Shown here in pieces: positions 1-7,120 of a stretch of 64,000 nucleotides of DNA. Position numbers and translations under genes: made by a program. This DNA is from Bacteroides intestinalis. GTDB taxonomy: Bacteria; Bacteroidota; Bacteroidia; Bacteroidales; Bacteroidaceae. The stretch spans positions 62,001-126,000 of the forward strand of contig NZ_CABJDN010000001.1 of the NCBI RefSeq assembly GCF_902364365.1, in the 5' to 3' direction. The stretch's first letter is position 1. Each line of letters starts with the position of its first letter. The notes beneath the pieces are model-generated. The model saw only the letters and a program-made list of their open reading frames with translations. It was not told the DNA's origin and ran no database searches.

Positions 1-231
1 GTACAGAAATGCCAGTAGTAAAAGTGGAAGTATCTCTTTCCTGCAGATGCGGAAAGATTGTTTATCGAGTAACAGGATACCTGCCAATGCCAGCATGGCA
101 AAGAAAAAACGGTAAAGCAGAATGGACCAGAACTGCATGCCTTGATGCATGGCAGGAATGGTGAACAGTGGAATAAGCCCGAAGCTCGCCGAAGAAAGAA
201 GTCCATATAAGAATCCGTTTACTTTATTCAC
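1..231 (-). CDS. EamA/DMT-family transporter, N-terminal part (cut by window edge)
   Basis: Only the first 77 codons are in the window; the gene continues beyond base 1. Seen: a GTG start at 231 followed by hydrophobic stretches (GLIPLFTIPAM, LLYRFFFAMLALAGILLL, LLLLAFLY) separated by a short basic loop. This is the usual opening of a ten-helix drug/metabolite transporter of the EamA type, which exports small metabolites across the inner membrane. No ATG is available in frame upstream before the hairpin at 239-306, so GTG is the best start. It lies on the same strand as the helicase gene and behind its terminator-like hairpin. Family assignment rests on the N-terminus alone; substrate unknown. 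Confidence 0.6.
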   Translation of the reverse strand, partial: MNKVNGFLYGLLSSASFGLIPLFTIPAMHQGMQFWSILLYRFFFAMLALAGILLLDKQSFRICRKEILPLLLLAFLY

Positions 232-238
232 GTTAATA

Positions 239-306
239 AGTGATTAGTGGTTAGTGATAAGTGACTAGCAGTTGTACTAATCACTCATCACTAACCACTA
301 ATCACT
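239..306. repeat. 30-bp inverted repeat (long hairpin) between helicase and transporter genes
   Basis: Left arm 239-268 and right arm 277-306 are complementary over 30 bases with two mismatches, with an 8-base loop. The arms are built from the unit TTAGTGA/GTGATTAGTG. It begins 6 bases after the helicase stop codon and ends 8 bases before the transporter GTG, so it could end or process the helicase transcript. There is no clear U-tract on either strand. A shorter direct version of the same unit lies at 2313-2335, on the other side of the helicase gene. Confidence 0.8.
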
Positions 307-311
307 ATGAA

Positions 312-2267
312 TCATTTCTTCTTGGGTGCCCTTCTTGCCCAGCCTTCTTCACTGAAGTCAGGTTCTTTATCGCGGAATTCTTTGTTATCCTGAAAGAACT
401 GTCTCCAGTCATCCTTCTTGCCGCGTGCTTGGGAGTATCCACGGTCTTCGCGACTTGGCTTGCTTTTCTTTTTGTCAGCCGGAGCACTCTCAGATTTACT
501 TCTGTTATTTCTGGGAGCATCGCTACGCTTTTCATCTTTGAAGCTACGCTTCTTGCCATCAAACTCCTTTTTTCCGTAACTGCTTCCTTCGCTTTTACGT
601 CTGCCTTTAGGAGCTTCCTTGCCTTCTTCACCTGCAATTTCTACAGATACCTTACGACCGTTCCAGTTGGCTCGGTTCAGGGCTTTTACCACGTTGTTGG
701 CTTCTTTTTCATCCACTTCAAAGAATGAAAAGTTCTTCATCAGGTCAATGCGTCCCAATTCCACCCGTCCACGGGTATTGCCATTCAACAATCCTATCAG
801 TTCATTGGGGAAGAAATTATCCATCTTACCCAAATTGATGAATAAGCGGGTAAATCCAGGCTCTGCTTTGCGGCTGCTACTTCTGCGGTCGCTGGTACGT
901 TCGTTGCCACTTTTGCTGTTGCGTTCGCCACGGCTATCGGTAGGCATTTCTATTTCTTCGCGATTGCGGTAGTATTCTGAGAAACGGTTGAACTCGTGGG
1001 AAACCATACGTTTAATAAGGTCTTCCTTGCTCAACCAGTCCAGTTTACGGTATATTTCAGGCATAAAGTCAGCCATATCTTCTTCGTTCACTTTCACCTT
1101 TTCCAGGTCGTCGATCACTTTCAGAAGCTGTTTCTCGCAAATCTGTTTGCCGGTAGGCATTTCACCAATAATAAACTTCTTGCTGATGATACGTTCTATT
1201 TCGCGCATCTTACCTTTCTCGCGCAAGTTGATGATGGCGATAGAAGTACCGGTTTTTCCAGCGCGTCCTGTACGTCCGCTGCGGTGAGTGTAACTTTCGG
1301 TATCATCCGGCAGGCCATAGTTGATGACATGTGTCAAGTCGTCTACGTCCAGTCCGCGGGCAGCAACATCCGTGGCAACCAGGATTTGTATGTTGCGAAT
1401 GCGGAACTTCTGCATGACGGTATCGCGTTGTGCCTGACTTAATTCACCGTGCAGTGAATCAGCATTGTAACCGTCTTGCATCAGCTTGTCGGCAATTTCC
1501 TGTGTTTCTTTGCGCGTACGGCAGAAAATGATACCGTATATCTGCGGATAATAGTCTACAATACGTTTCAAGGCCGCGTATTTATCTTTGGCATGAACGG
1601 TGAAGACTACATGCTTCACGTTGCTTGTACTTTCATTTTTCCGTCCGATAGTGATTTCTTTGGCGTCACGTAAGTACTTCTTTGAAATACGTGCAATCTC
1701 CGGGCTCATAGTGGCGGAGAATAATAACGTATTACGCTCCTGGGGCACATCGGCAAGAATAGCGTTAATACTGTCCGTGAATCCCATGTTCAGCATTTCG
1801 TCCGCTTCGTCCATCACTACATTCTGGATAGTGGTGAGCGATACAGTCTTACGTTCCATCAGGTCGAGTAGTCGTCCCGGGGTGGCAACGATGATATGTA
1901 CACCTTGTTTCAGGGCACGTATCTGGCTATCTATGGATGAACCACCATATACGGGCAATACCCGCAATCCGGTGATGTATTTGGAATAGTCATTCAAATC
2001 ACCTGCAATCTGCAAGCAAAGTTCGCGTGTAGGGCAAAGTATAAGGGATTGTGGAATCCGGTTCTTTACATTAATTTTCTGGATAAGTGGCAGGCCGAAT
2101 GCGGCGGTTTTCCCCGTTCCTGTTTGTGCAAGTGCTACAACATCATTATTTTCTCCTAAAAGGTAAGGAATCACTTCCTCTTGTACCGGCATGGGACACT
2201 CATATCCCATTTCTTCAATGGCGCGGCGTATCTCCGGCGACAGACCGAGCTCTTCAAAATTCTTCAT
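312..2267 (-). CDS. DEAD-box ATP-dependent RNA helicase (CsdA/DbpA-like)
   Basis: Unwinds structured RNA using ATP; such proteins act in ribosome assembly, RNA decay or cold adaptation. Visible in order (651 residues from this start): Q motif near residues 3-30, Walker A AQTGTGKT around 47-54, PTREL, DEAD at about 153-156, SAT in LLFSATM, helicase C domain with ARGLDV and HRSGRTGRAG. A DbpA-type RNA-binding fold follows (about 470-545, starting FTRLFINLGKMDNFF), then a basic, low-complexity tail rich in K, R, S and E. The start was placed at 2267 (MKNFEELGL) because the promoter element at 2298-2305 puts the likely transcript start near 2291; an in-frame ATG at 2300 would lie inside the promoter. 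Monocistronic, with hairpins on both sides. Confidence 0.95.
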   Translation of the reverse strand: MKNFEELGLSPEIRRAIEEMGYECPMPVQEEVIPYLLGENNDVVALAQTGTGKTAAFGLPLIQKINVKNRIPQSLILCPTRELCLQIAGDLNDYSKYITGLRVLPVYGGSSIDSQIRALKQGVHIIVATPGRLLDLMERKTVSLTTIQNVVMDEADEMLNMGFTDSINAILADVPQERNTLLFSATMSPEIARISKKYLRDAKEITIGRKNESTSNVKHVVFTVHAKDKYAALKRIVDYYPQIYGIIFCRTRKETQEIADKLMQDGYNADSLHGELSQAQRDTVMQKFRIRNIQILVATDVAARGLDVDDLTHVINYGLPDDTESYTHRSGRTGRAGKTGTSIAIINLREKGKMREIERIISKKFIIGEMPTGKQICEKQLLKVIDDLEKVKVNEEDMADFMPEIYRKLDWLSKEDLIKRMVSHEFNRFSEYYRNREEIEMPTDSRGERNSKSGNERTSDRRSSSRKAEPGFTRLFINLGKMDNFFPNELIGLLNGNTRGRVELGRIDLMKNFSFFEVDEKEANNVVKALNRANWNGRKVSVEIAGEEGKEAPKGRRKSEGSSYGKKEFDGKKRSFKDEKRSDAPRNNRSKSESAPADKKKSKPSREDRGYSQARGKKDDWRQFFQDNKEFRDKEPDFSEEGWARRAPKKK

Positions 2268-2297
2268 TAAATCTTTGTATATCTTTATATTCGGGCA

Positions 2298-2305
2298 CAA
2301 AGATA
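2298..2305 (-). promoter_or_regulatory. Bacteroidetes -7 element TATCTTTG for the helicase gene
   Basis: Read on the minus strand this is TATCTTTG, matching the TAnnTTTG consensus used by the Bacteroidetes primary sigma factor. It lies 31 bases before the chosen ATG at 2267 and supports that start. Confidence 0.7.
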
Positions 2306-2312
2306 GAACAAA

Positions 2313-2335
2313 TTTAGTGATTAGTGATTAGTTAT
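2313..2335. repeat. TTAGTGA tandem unit upstream of helicase gene
   Basis: Short tandem copies of TTAGTGA, the same unit that forms the arms of the inverted repeat at 239-306. Together they flank the helicase gene. Confidence 0.6.
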
Positions 2336-2382
2336 CAGCGATAAAATTAAATATCAGGCTTATTTTTTTGTCAATGATTTAA

Positions 2383-2417
2383 GTTTCGTATGTAGTCTGA
2401 CAAACTACATGCGAAAC
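2383..2417 (-). terminator. Stem-loop after the tyrosine phosphatase gene
   Basis: Arms GTTTCGTATGTAGT (2383-2396) and ACTACATGCGAAAC (2404-2417) pair over 14 bases with one G-U pair and a 7-base loop. It starts 2 bases past the phosphatase stop codon. No U-tract follows on the minus strand, so it may be a processing or factor-dependent terminator rather than a classic intrinsic one. Confidence 0.6.
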
Positions 2418-2418
2418 A

Positions 2419-3489
2419 TCACTGATTGTCTTTCACCAGCAAAATACTTTGCAACTTCTTAATTTCTTCTTTCTTGAGTCCGATAGCCCTTTCCAGATAG
2501 GTATCCACATCGCCGTACCGACGTTCTATTTCTTCTTTGGCAGCATTCAGGAAATCTTCTCTGGCTGAATAAACAGTTGTGATGGCTTCTTGTGAACGTG
2601 CAGGCAGATTATAGGCATAACGTGAAGCACTGGGAATATTGAAATAATCATTGCTGAGGCGATAATCTTCCATGATAATATCACTGTTCACACCAAGAGA
2701 AGCGAGTATCAGTGCCGAAGCAATGCCGGTGCGTCCCTTACCGGAGGAACAATGAATGACGACAGGATAGTTAGCACTGTCCAACAGGATATCGAATATT
2801 TGTCGATATTCATGATGGTAATTCATCACTAGTTCGCGATTCATCCGTTCCACCATGCGGTAGACGGTGTCACTTTTTATCTTTTGTTCCTGAATACCTT
2901 TCAGAATATCTTCCATATCTCCCGTTTTTATGGGAATATGCACGGCATTGAATCCTTCTTGTAATGGGGTATGTCCTTTTAACTCTGATTCGGAGCGCAG
3001 GTCTACAATAGTCTTGATGCCTATATTCTTTAGCTCCCTGCGCGAGTAACATTCCAGACTGTCTATTTGCGCCGACCGGTAGAGCATGCCCCAACGCAAT
3101 CGTTTCTGGGTAGGATATGATGGATATCCTCCCAAGTCGCGGAAGTTTTGTATACCAGGAATATTGACATTGCGGGTAGCAATCTTTACACGGTATTTAT
3201 CATTAAATACGAGGGTGTAGTAATACCGTCTGGTAGGATCTGTGGTAACAATCGTCATTCGTTGGTCGGCAATATTTGCCATGGCTACCGGGGAATCTTC
3301 GGGAATATGGTTCGGATCGGTAGAGGCGTATACCTTTACGTTTCCTTTGATAAGAGGAGCTATTTCCCATTTAACGATACTATTTCCAACGTTGTTTTCT
3401 TCACAAACAACGGAAATATGAGGAGCTGTGCCGCTACAAGCCGGTAGCAGCAATACACATGTTAGCAAGTTCAACAGATTTCTATACAT
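2419..3489 (-). CDS. Tyrosine-protein phosphatase family lipoprotein
   Basis: Predicted to remove phosphate from tyrosine or phosphoinositide-like substrates. Seen: a lipoprotein signal ending LLPACSG, so the protein is probably periplasmic or outer-membrane anchored. Then comes an N-terminal beta-rich stretch (about 25-110), followed by the Tyr_phosphatase3 region beginning IPGIQNFRDLGGY. The catalytic loop is HCSSGKGRTG with Cys247 and Arg253 (CX5R). Length 356 residues, as in Bacteroides homologues with an N-terminal extension. It has its own promoter (3515-3522) and stem-loop (2383-2417), so it is monocistronic. A substrate cannot be read from the sequence. Confidence 0.85.
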   Translation of the reverse strand: MYRNLLNLLTCVLLLPACSGTAPHISVVCEENNVGNSIVKWEIAPLIKGNVKVYASTDPNHIPEDSPVAMANIADQRMTIVTTDPTRRYYYTLVFNDKYRVKIATRNVNIPGIQNFRDLGGYPSYPTQKRLRWGMLYRSAQIDSLECYSRRELKNIGIKTIVDLRSESELKGHTPLQEGFNAVHIPIKTGDMEDILKGIQEQKIKSDTVYRMVERMNRELVMNYHHEYRQIFDILLDSANYPVVIHCSSGKGRTGIASALILASLGVNSDIIMEDYRLSNDYFNIPSASRYAYNLPARSQEAITTVYSAREDFLNAAKEEIERRYGDVDTYLERAIGLKKEEIKKLQSILLVKDNQ

Positions 3490-3514
3490 AGTTTTTTTGT
3501 CTGAGCGTATACTG

Positions 3515-3522
3515 CAAAGATA
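3515..3522 (-). promoter_or_regulatory. -7 element TATCTTTG for the phosphatase gene
   Basis: Minus-strand TATCTTTG, 26 bases upstream of the ATG at 3489; agrees with the TAnnTTTG consensus. Confidence 0.7.
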
Positions 3523-3591
3523 TGTATTCTGCTGACTTTTGTTACTTCAAGGCGCAGAGTTTCACAGAGTTTTTTCTCCTTTAACGGGGAT

Positions 3592-4521
3592 TTAGTTAAT
3601 GGGAGGCAACTGTCGGGCAAACTCCGGTGATATGGAATTGTTAAAACTCCGGCATACATCTGCCGAGAACTCGATGCCGCAACGGATAATCTTGTCCCAG
3701 GTGGCTTCGTCTATTTGTCCCAAATCACAGTGGCGTACATTGTACTTCAGCAGGCCATAGATGATACCGGCATTGAAGTTATCACCCGCTCCAATAGTAC
3801 TGACTGCCTCCAACGGCGGAATAGCATACTCCTTGGTAATGCTTTTCGTACGCAGTGAAATCTCTTTGGCTCCGGCAGTACAAAGAAAGTTAGAGCAATA
3901 GAAGCGAATCTTATCTTTGTAGACCTTGTCCACTTCCTTTTGATTATACATATAGAAGAAGTCTTCTATAGAACCGCGTACAATGTCGGCATATTCCAGA
4001 TTCTCGATGATGGTTGATGTCAGTTTAATGGCTTCGTCTTTATGCGAGGAGCGGAAGTTAGGGTCATAATAGACAATTGCTTTCTTCTCACGTGCCTGCT
4101 CCAACAGATCCTGAACCTTATCGCGTAGCACCGGATTCAAGGCGAAGTATGAACCGAAAACTACGATGTCGTCTTCTTCCAGTTTGGGGAAGACTACATC
4201 CAGCCGCTGCTTGGGATAATCCTTATAGAAAATATATTCCGCATCACCATGTTCGTTCAGGTAAGCCAGTGATACGGGAGATTTGCCATCGGGGAACACA
4301 TTGACATATTCGGTAGACATGCCGCTATCTTGCATGAATTGCAGAATTGTGTTGCCCACCCGGTCGTTTCCCGTTTCGCTGATGAAGCTCACAGGTACGC
4401 CAGTCCGTGCCAATGACACGATGCCGTTAAATACTGAGCCACCCGGTACAGCTGCTGTCGGCTGCCCGTTGCGGAAAATGATGTCAAGGATAGTTTCTCC
4501 TATACCGATTACTTTTCGCAT
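3592..4521 (-). CDS. PfkB/ribokinase-family carbohydrate kinase (fructokinase-like)
   Basis: Cytoplasmic ATP-dependent sugar kinase. Seen: the N-terminal PfkB signature region GIGETILDIIF and PGGSVFNG, and the C-terminal signature TIGAGDNFNAGI whose Asp is the catalytic base in this family. Length 309 residues is typical. Its ATG (4519-4521) lies inside the end of the upstream SIS gene, so the two are probably co-transcribed and translationally coupled. The partner, a sugar-phosphate isomerase-like protein, suggests that the kinase and isomerase act on related sugar phosphates. Fructokinase is the closest recognisable type, but the sugar is an inference. Confidence 0.88.
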   Translation of the reverse strand: MRKVIGIGETILDIIFRNGQPTAAVPGGSVFNGIVSLARTGVPVSFISETGNDRVGNTILQFMQDSGMSTEYVNVFPDGKSPVSLAYLNEHGDAEYIFYKDYPKQRLDVVFPKLEEDDIVVFGSYFALNPVLRDKVQDLLEQAREKKAIVYYDPNFRSSHKDEAIKLTSTIIENLEYADIVRGSIEDFFYMYNQKEVDKVYKDKIRFYCSNFLCTAGAKEISLRTKSITKEYAIPPLEAVSTIGAGDNFNAGIIYGLLKYNVRHCDLGQIDEATWDKIIRCGIEFSADVCRSFNNSISPEFARQLPPIN

Positions 4522-5114
4522 AATTTTCTTGATTTTTCACCCAAATACCCACCGTGATGACGTTTGGAGTAGTCTCCAATCGTAAAGCCTGTCTGTTGCA
4601 TTACCTGTACTACAAGAATATCACCGATAACGGTCATTACAGTAGTCGAGGTGGTGGGAGTCATTCCCAGAGCACAGACTTCCTTGGGTTTTCCTGTACT
4701 GAGACATACATCAGACTCATGAGCCAACGGACTATCCGGATTTCCGGTAATAACAATAAATTTAAGCTCTGGGTTCAAATTATGAGCTAATTGTGTGAGT
4801 TCTACGATTTCGCGTGTTTTGCCAGAGTTAGAGATCAATAGCAGTAAATCGTTTTCCTGCAAGATGCCCAAGTCGCCGTGTTGAGCTTCGCTGGGATGCA
4901 GAAATACGGAAGGGATTCCGGTAGAACAGAACGTAGTTGCGATGTTCATGGCAATCTGTCCTGCTTTTCCCATACCCGAAGTTACCAGTTTCCCTTTCCG
5001 CCGGTGAATTTGTTCCACGATAAGTTCTACTGCACGCTCGTAAGCGTCTGTCACGGGGATGTTTAGAACAGCTTGTGCCTCTTTCTGCAAAAGCTCTTGA
5101 ATGGATTCAATCAT
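4509..5114 (-). CDS. SIS-domain sugar-phosphate isomerase (KdsD/GutQ-like, no CBS domains)
   Basis: Likely an aldose-ketose isomerase acting on phosphosugars. Seen: a single SIS domain with TSGMGKAGQIA, HPSEAQHGDLG and SNSGKTREI, motifs shared with arabinose-5-phosphate isomerases (KdsD, KpsF, GutQ). It is only 201 residues long and stops where those enzymes would begin their pair of CBS domains. The start at 5114 (MIESIQELL) was chosen over the in-frame ATG at 5162 because the family-like sequence begins there. The stop codon overlaps the ATG of the PfkB kinase by 13 bases. It diverges from the M16 peptidase gene across a region with a perfect palindrome (5207-5226). Confidence 0.85.
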   Translation of the reverse strand: MIESIQELLQKEAQAVLNIPVTDAYERAVELIVEQIHRRKGKLVTSGMGKAGQIAMNIATTFCSTGIPSVFLHPSEAQHGDLGILQENDLLLLISNSGKTREIVELTQLAHNLNPELKFIVITGNPDSPLAHESDVCLSTGKPKEVCALGMTPTTSTTVMTVIGDILVVQVMQQTGFTIGDYSKRHHGGYLGEKSRKLCEK

Positions 5115-5206
5115 TATACTATTTTTGTTAGTAGTTAGGTTATAGCCTACAAATATCTGCAATTTTCCATAAATGGCAATAAGTTTTATTGTATTTCAGC
5201 ATAACT

Positions 5207-5226
5207 TTTTCATGCAAGCATGAAAA
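5207..5226. promoter_or_regulatory. Palindrome TTTTCATGC-AA-GCATGAAAA (operator candidate)
   Basis: Perfect 9-base arms around an AA centre, in the divergent region between the SIS isomerase and the M16 peptidase. It sits about 20 bases upstream of the plus-strand -7 element at 5246-5253, where a dimeric regulator could act on either promoter. Confidence 0.5.
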
Positions 5227-5245
5227 TTCTGCATTCAATTTGCAC

Positions 5246-5253
5246 TATCTTTG
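5246..5253 (+). promoter_or_regulatory. -7 element TATCTTTG for the M16 peptidase gene
   Basis: Exact TAnnTTTG match 28 bases before the ATG at 5281. It rules out the in-frame TTG at 5251, which lies within the element. Confidence 0.75.
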
Positions 5254-5280
5254 CGCCTTCAATCAGTTTTGAACGTAAGA

Positions 5281-6528
5281 ATGAAGAAGTTAGCACTTTT
5301 CCCTTTACCGGGACATAACGAATATACACTTGCCAACGGTTTGCGTATTATCCATCAACCGGCCTATTCCAATGTAGCTTATTGTGGTTTTGCTGTTGAT
5401 GCCGGAACCCGTGATGAGCTTGAGAATGAACAAGGCATGGCGCACTTTGTGGAACATCTTATATTTAAAGGTACACAGAAGCGGAAAGCCTGGCATATTC
5501 TCAATCGTATGGAGAATGTGGGTGGTGACCTGAATGCTTACACCAATAAAGAAGAGACGGTTATCTATTCTGCTTTCCTTACCGAGCACTTCGGCCGGGC
5601 TTTTGAATTGCTGGCGGATATTGTATTTCACTCCACCTTTCCGCAACGTGAGATTGAGAAGGAAACGGAGGTAATCATTGATGAAATCCAGTCTTACGAA
5701 GACACGCCTTCCGAACTTATTTTCGATGACTTCGAGGATTTGATCTTCCGCGGACATCCGTTGGGACGTAATATTCTGGGGAATCCTGAGTTGCTGAAAA
5801 CCTTCCGGAGTGAAGATGCTGCTGCTTTCACTTCCCGCTTTTACCATCCGGGTAATATGGTTTTCTTTGTTTGGGGCAATTTGGATTTCAAGCAAGTCAT
5901 CCGTTGGGCAGAGAAACTTTTGGTAGATGTTCCTGCCGTATCGGTGGATAACCGTCGTATGCCTCCTCCTTTTTATATGCCCGAGAAGCTCACTATACAT
6001 AAAGATACGCATCAGGCCCATGTCATGATTGGTAGCCGTGGATACAATGCCTATGATGATAAACGTACAGCCCTTTATCTGCTGAACAATATTCTTGGAG
6101 GCCCCGGCATGAATAGTCGTCTGAACGTTTCTCTGCGTGAACGCCGGGGATTAGTTTATAATGTGGAGTCCAATCTGACTTCTTATACGGATACAGGCGT
6201 CTTCTGCACTTATTTCGGATGCGATCCTGAAGATGTGGATACATGTATGCGGTTGGTTATGAAGGAACTTAAAAGCCTGCGTGATAACAAGATGACTTCC
6301 CAGCAACTGGCTGCTGCCAAGAAGCAACTCATCGGACAGATAGGTGTAGCTTCGGATAATAATGAGAACAATGCCCTCGGTATGGCAAAGACCTTCCTGC
6401 ATTATCATAAATATGAAACCTCCGAAGCGGTTTATCAACGTATTGAACAACTTACTCCGGAGATTCTATTGGAAGTGGCGAATGAAATGTTTGCGGAAGA
6501 TTATCTGTCGACGTTAATCTATCGCTGA
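5281..6528 (+). CDS. M16-family zinc metallopeptidase (pitrilysin/insulinase type)
   Basis: Zinc-dependent peptidase degrading peptides inside the M16 clamshell. Seen: inverted zinc motif HFVEH at residues 55-59 and a downstream acidic helix with NKEETVIYSAF that supplies the third zinc ligand, then the second half of the fold (AHVMIGSRGYN, NNILGGPGMNSRLN, ERRGLVY). Length 415 residues is typical of single-chain M16B bacterial members, which work as dimers. No signal peptide, so probably cytoplasmic. The ATG at 5281 fits the promoter spacing. It is transcribed alone and followed 7 bases later by an antiparallel gene remnant. Confidence 0.92.
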   Translation: MKKLALFPLPGHNEYTLANGLRIIHQPAYSNVAYCGFAVDAGTRDELENEQGMAHFVEHLIFKGTQKRKAWHILNRMENVGGDLNAYTNKEETVIYSAFLTEHFGRAFELLADIVFHSTFPQREIEKETEVIIDEIQSYEDTPSELIFDDFEDLIFRGHPLGRNILGNPELLKTFRSEDAAAFTSRFYHPGNMVFFVWGNLDFKQVIRWAEKLLVDVPAVSVDNRRMPPPFYMPEKLTIHKDTHQAHVMIGSRGYNAYDDKRTALYLLNNILGGPGMNSRLNVSLRERRGLVYNVESNLTSYTDTGVFCTYFGCDPEDVDTCMRLVMKELKSLRDNKMTSQQLAAAKKQLIGQIGVASDNNENNALGMAKTFLHYHKYETSEAVYQRIEQLTPEILLEVANEMFAEDYLSTLIYR

Positions 6529-6535
6529 GTATCCT

Positions 6536-6694
6536 TTATTGATTGGCATAAGGCAACGTCTGCAACCGCAACTCCATAAACTGGTCGTAGATGCAATAAC
6601 CTTTGTCGGATTTGAATACATATTCCTTGTTTATTAATGTTTTTAGAGCCGTGTTTATGCTACTGGTATCACTATGGGTATAGGTTGCACGGTG
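6536..6694 (-). pseudogene. C-terminal remnant of an AAA-type ATPase (ATP-binding protein family)
   Basis: Minus-strand frame with 52 codons and a stop. It includes ALKTLINKEYVFKSD, KGYCIYDQFMELRLQ and a terminal PYANQ. This resembles the winged-helix C-terminal end of the mobile Bacteroides ATPase family (ATPase_2 type), in which a 'Y.VYD.FF..WL' pattern closes the protein. The frame is closed upstream by an in-frame stop at 6695-6697 and no ATPase core is present, so this is a decayed tail. A second coding-like minus-strand stretch of about 30 codons (around 6895-6985, containing NISEDFTTKDLWEHIV) could not be assigned. Confidence 0.55.
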
Positions 6695-6722
6695 TTATTC
6701 TATTCATAAGCAAAAGTTTATG

Positions 6723-6757
6723 TGTAGCATAAAAAGTGCAGCACTTTTTGTGCTACA
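6723..6757. repeat. 17-bp inverted repeat with 1-base loop
   Basis: Arms TGTAGCATAAAAAGTGC (6723-6739) and GCACTTTTTGTGCTACA (6741-6757) pair with one mismatch. Pairing continues outward past a 2-base bulge (TTTA/TAAA). No gene end abuts it, so it may be a dispersed palindromic element or the scar of the event that removed the ATPase gene. Confidence 0.7.
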
Positions 6758-6988
6758 TAAATTACGCAATAACTTCCGCCTTCTGTAAATGTCTCAGGGT
6801 GAATTATGAGAATTCGTATGAACCTGACTTTTTTCTTTTCTACTGAAAGCAACACTATTGTTGTCTGTAGCTATCCCTTCTCTTGTATTTTAGACAATAT
6901 GTTCCCATAGGTCTTTGGTGGTAAAATCTTCCGAAATATTACTGCTCAGTTGTTTGTTTTGTACAAAAAAAAGGCCTCTGGTGATTTA

Positions 6989-7055
6989 ATGGAAAATATG
7001 AGCATATGCGATGGAAAATAAGTGTATCTCCATAAAGGTATGCTCTGTACTTTTA
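6989..7055 (+). promoter_or_regulatory. Upstream region of susC 1: paired ATGGAAAATA sites and weak -7 element
   Basis: ATGGAAAATA occurs at 6989-6998 and again at 7011-7020, exactly 22 bp apart. A weak -7-like box TACTTTTA lies at 7048-7055. GAGCATA (7000-7006) and TATGCTC (7039-7045) also form an inverted pair. The direct repeats are candidates for binding by the DNA-binding domain of the hybrid sensor encoded at 12262-16278. The rest of the 6758-6988 gap shows no gene. Confidence 0.45.
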
Positions 7056-7120
7056 CTTCCCGAAATGCGAAAATAGAAAACGTTATCCTAATCTAATTTA
7101 ACAACTAATTTGATCTATTT

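Noticed and set aside
3545..3575. GGCGCAGAGTTTCACAGAG stretch in the phosphatase/kinase gap
   Set aside because: Resembles a low-complexity CTCTGTG intergenic sequence often seen in bacterial genomes; single copy here and too short to call an element.
5251..5280. TTG at 5251 as start of the M16 peptidase
   Set aside because: It overlaps the -7 promoter element; the ATG at 5281 fits both promoter spacing and family length.
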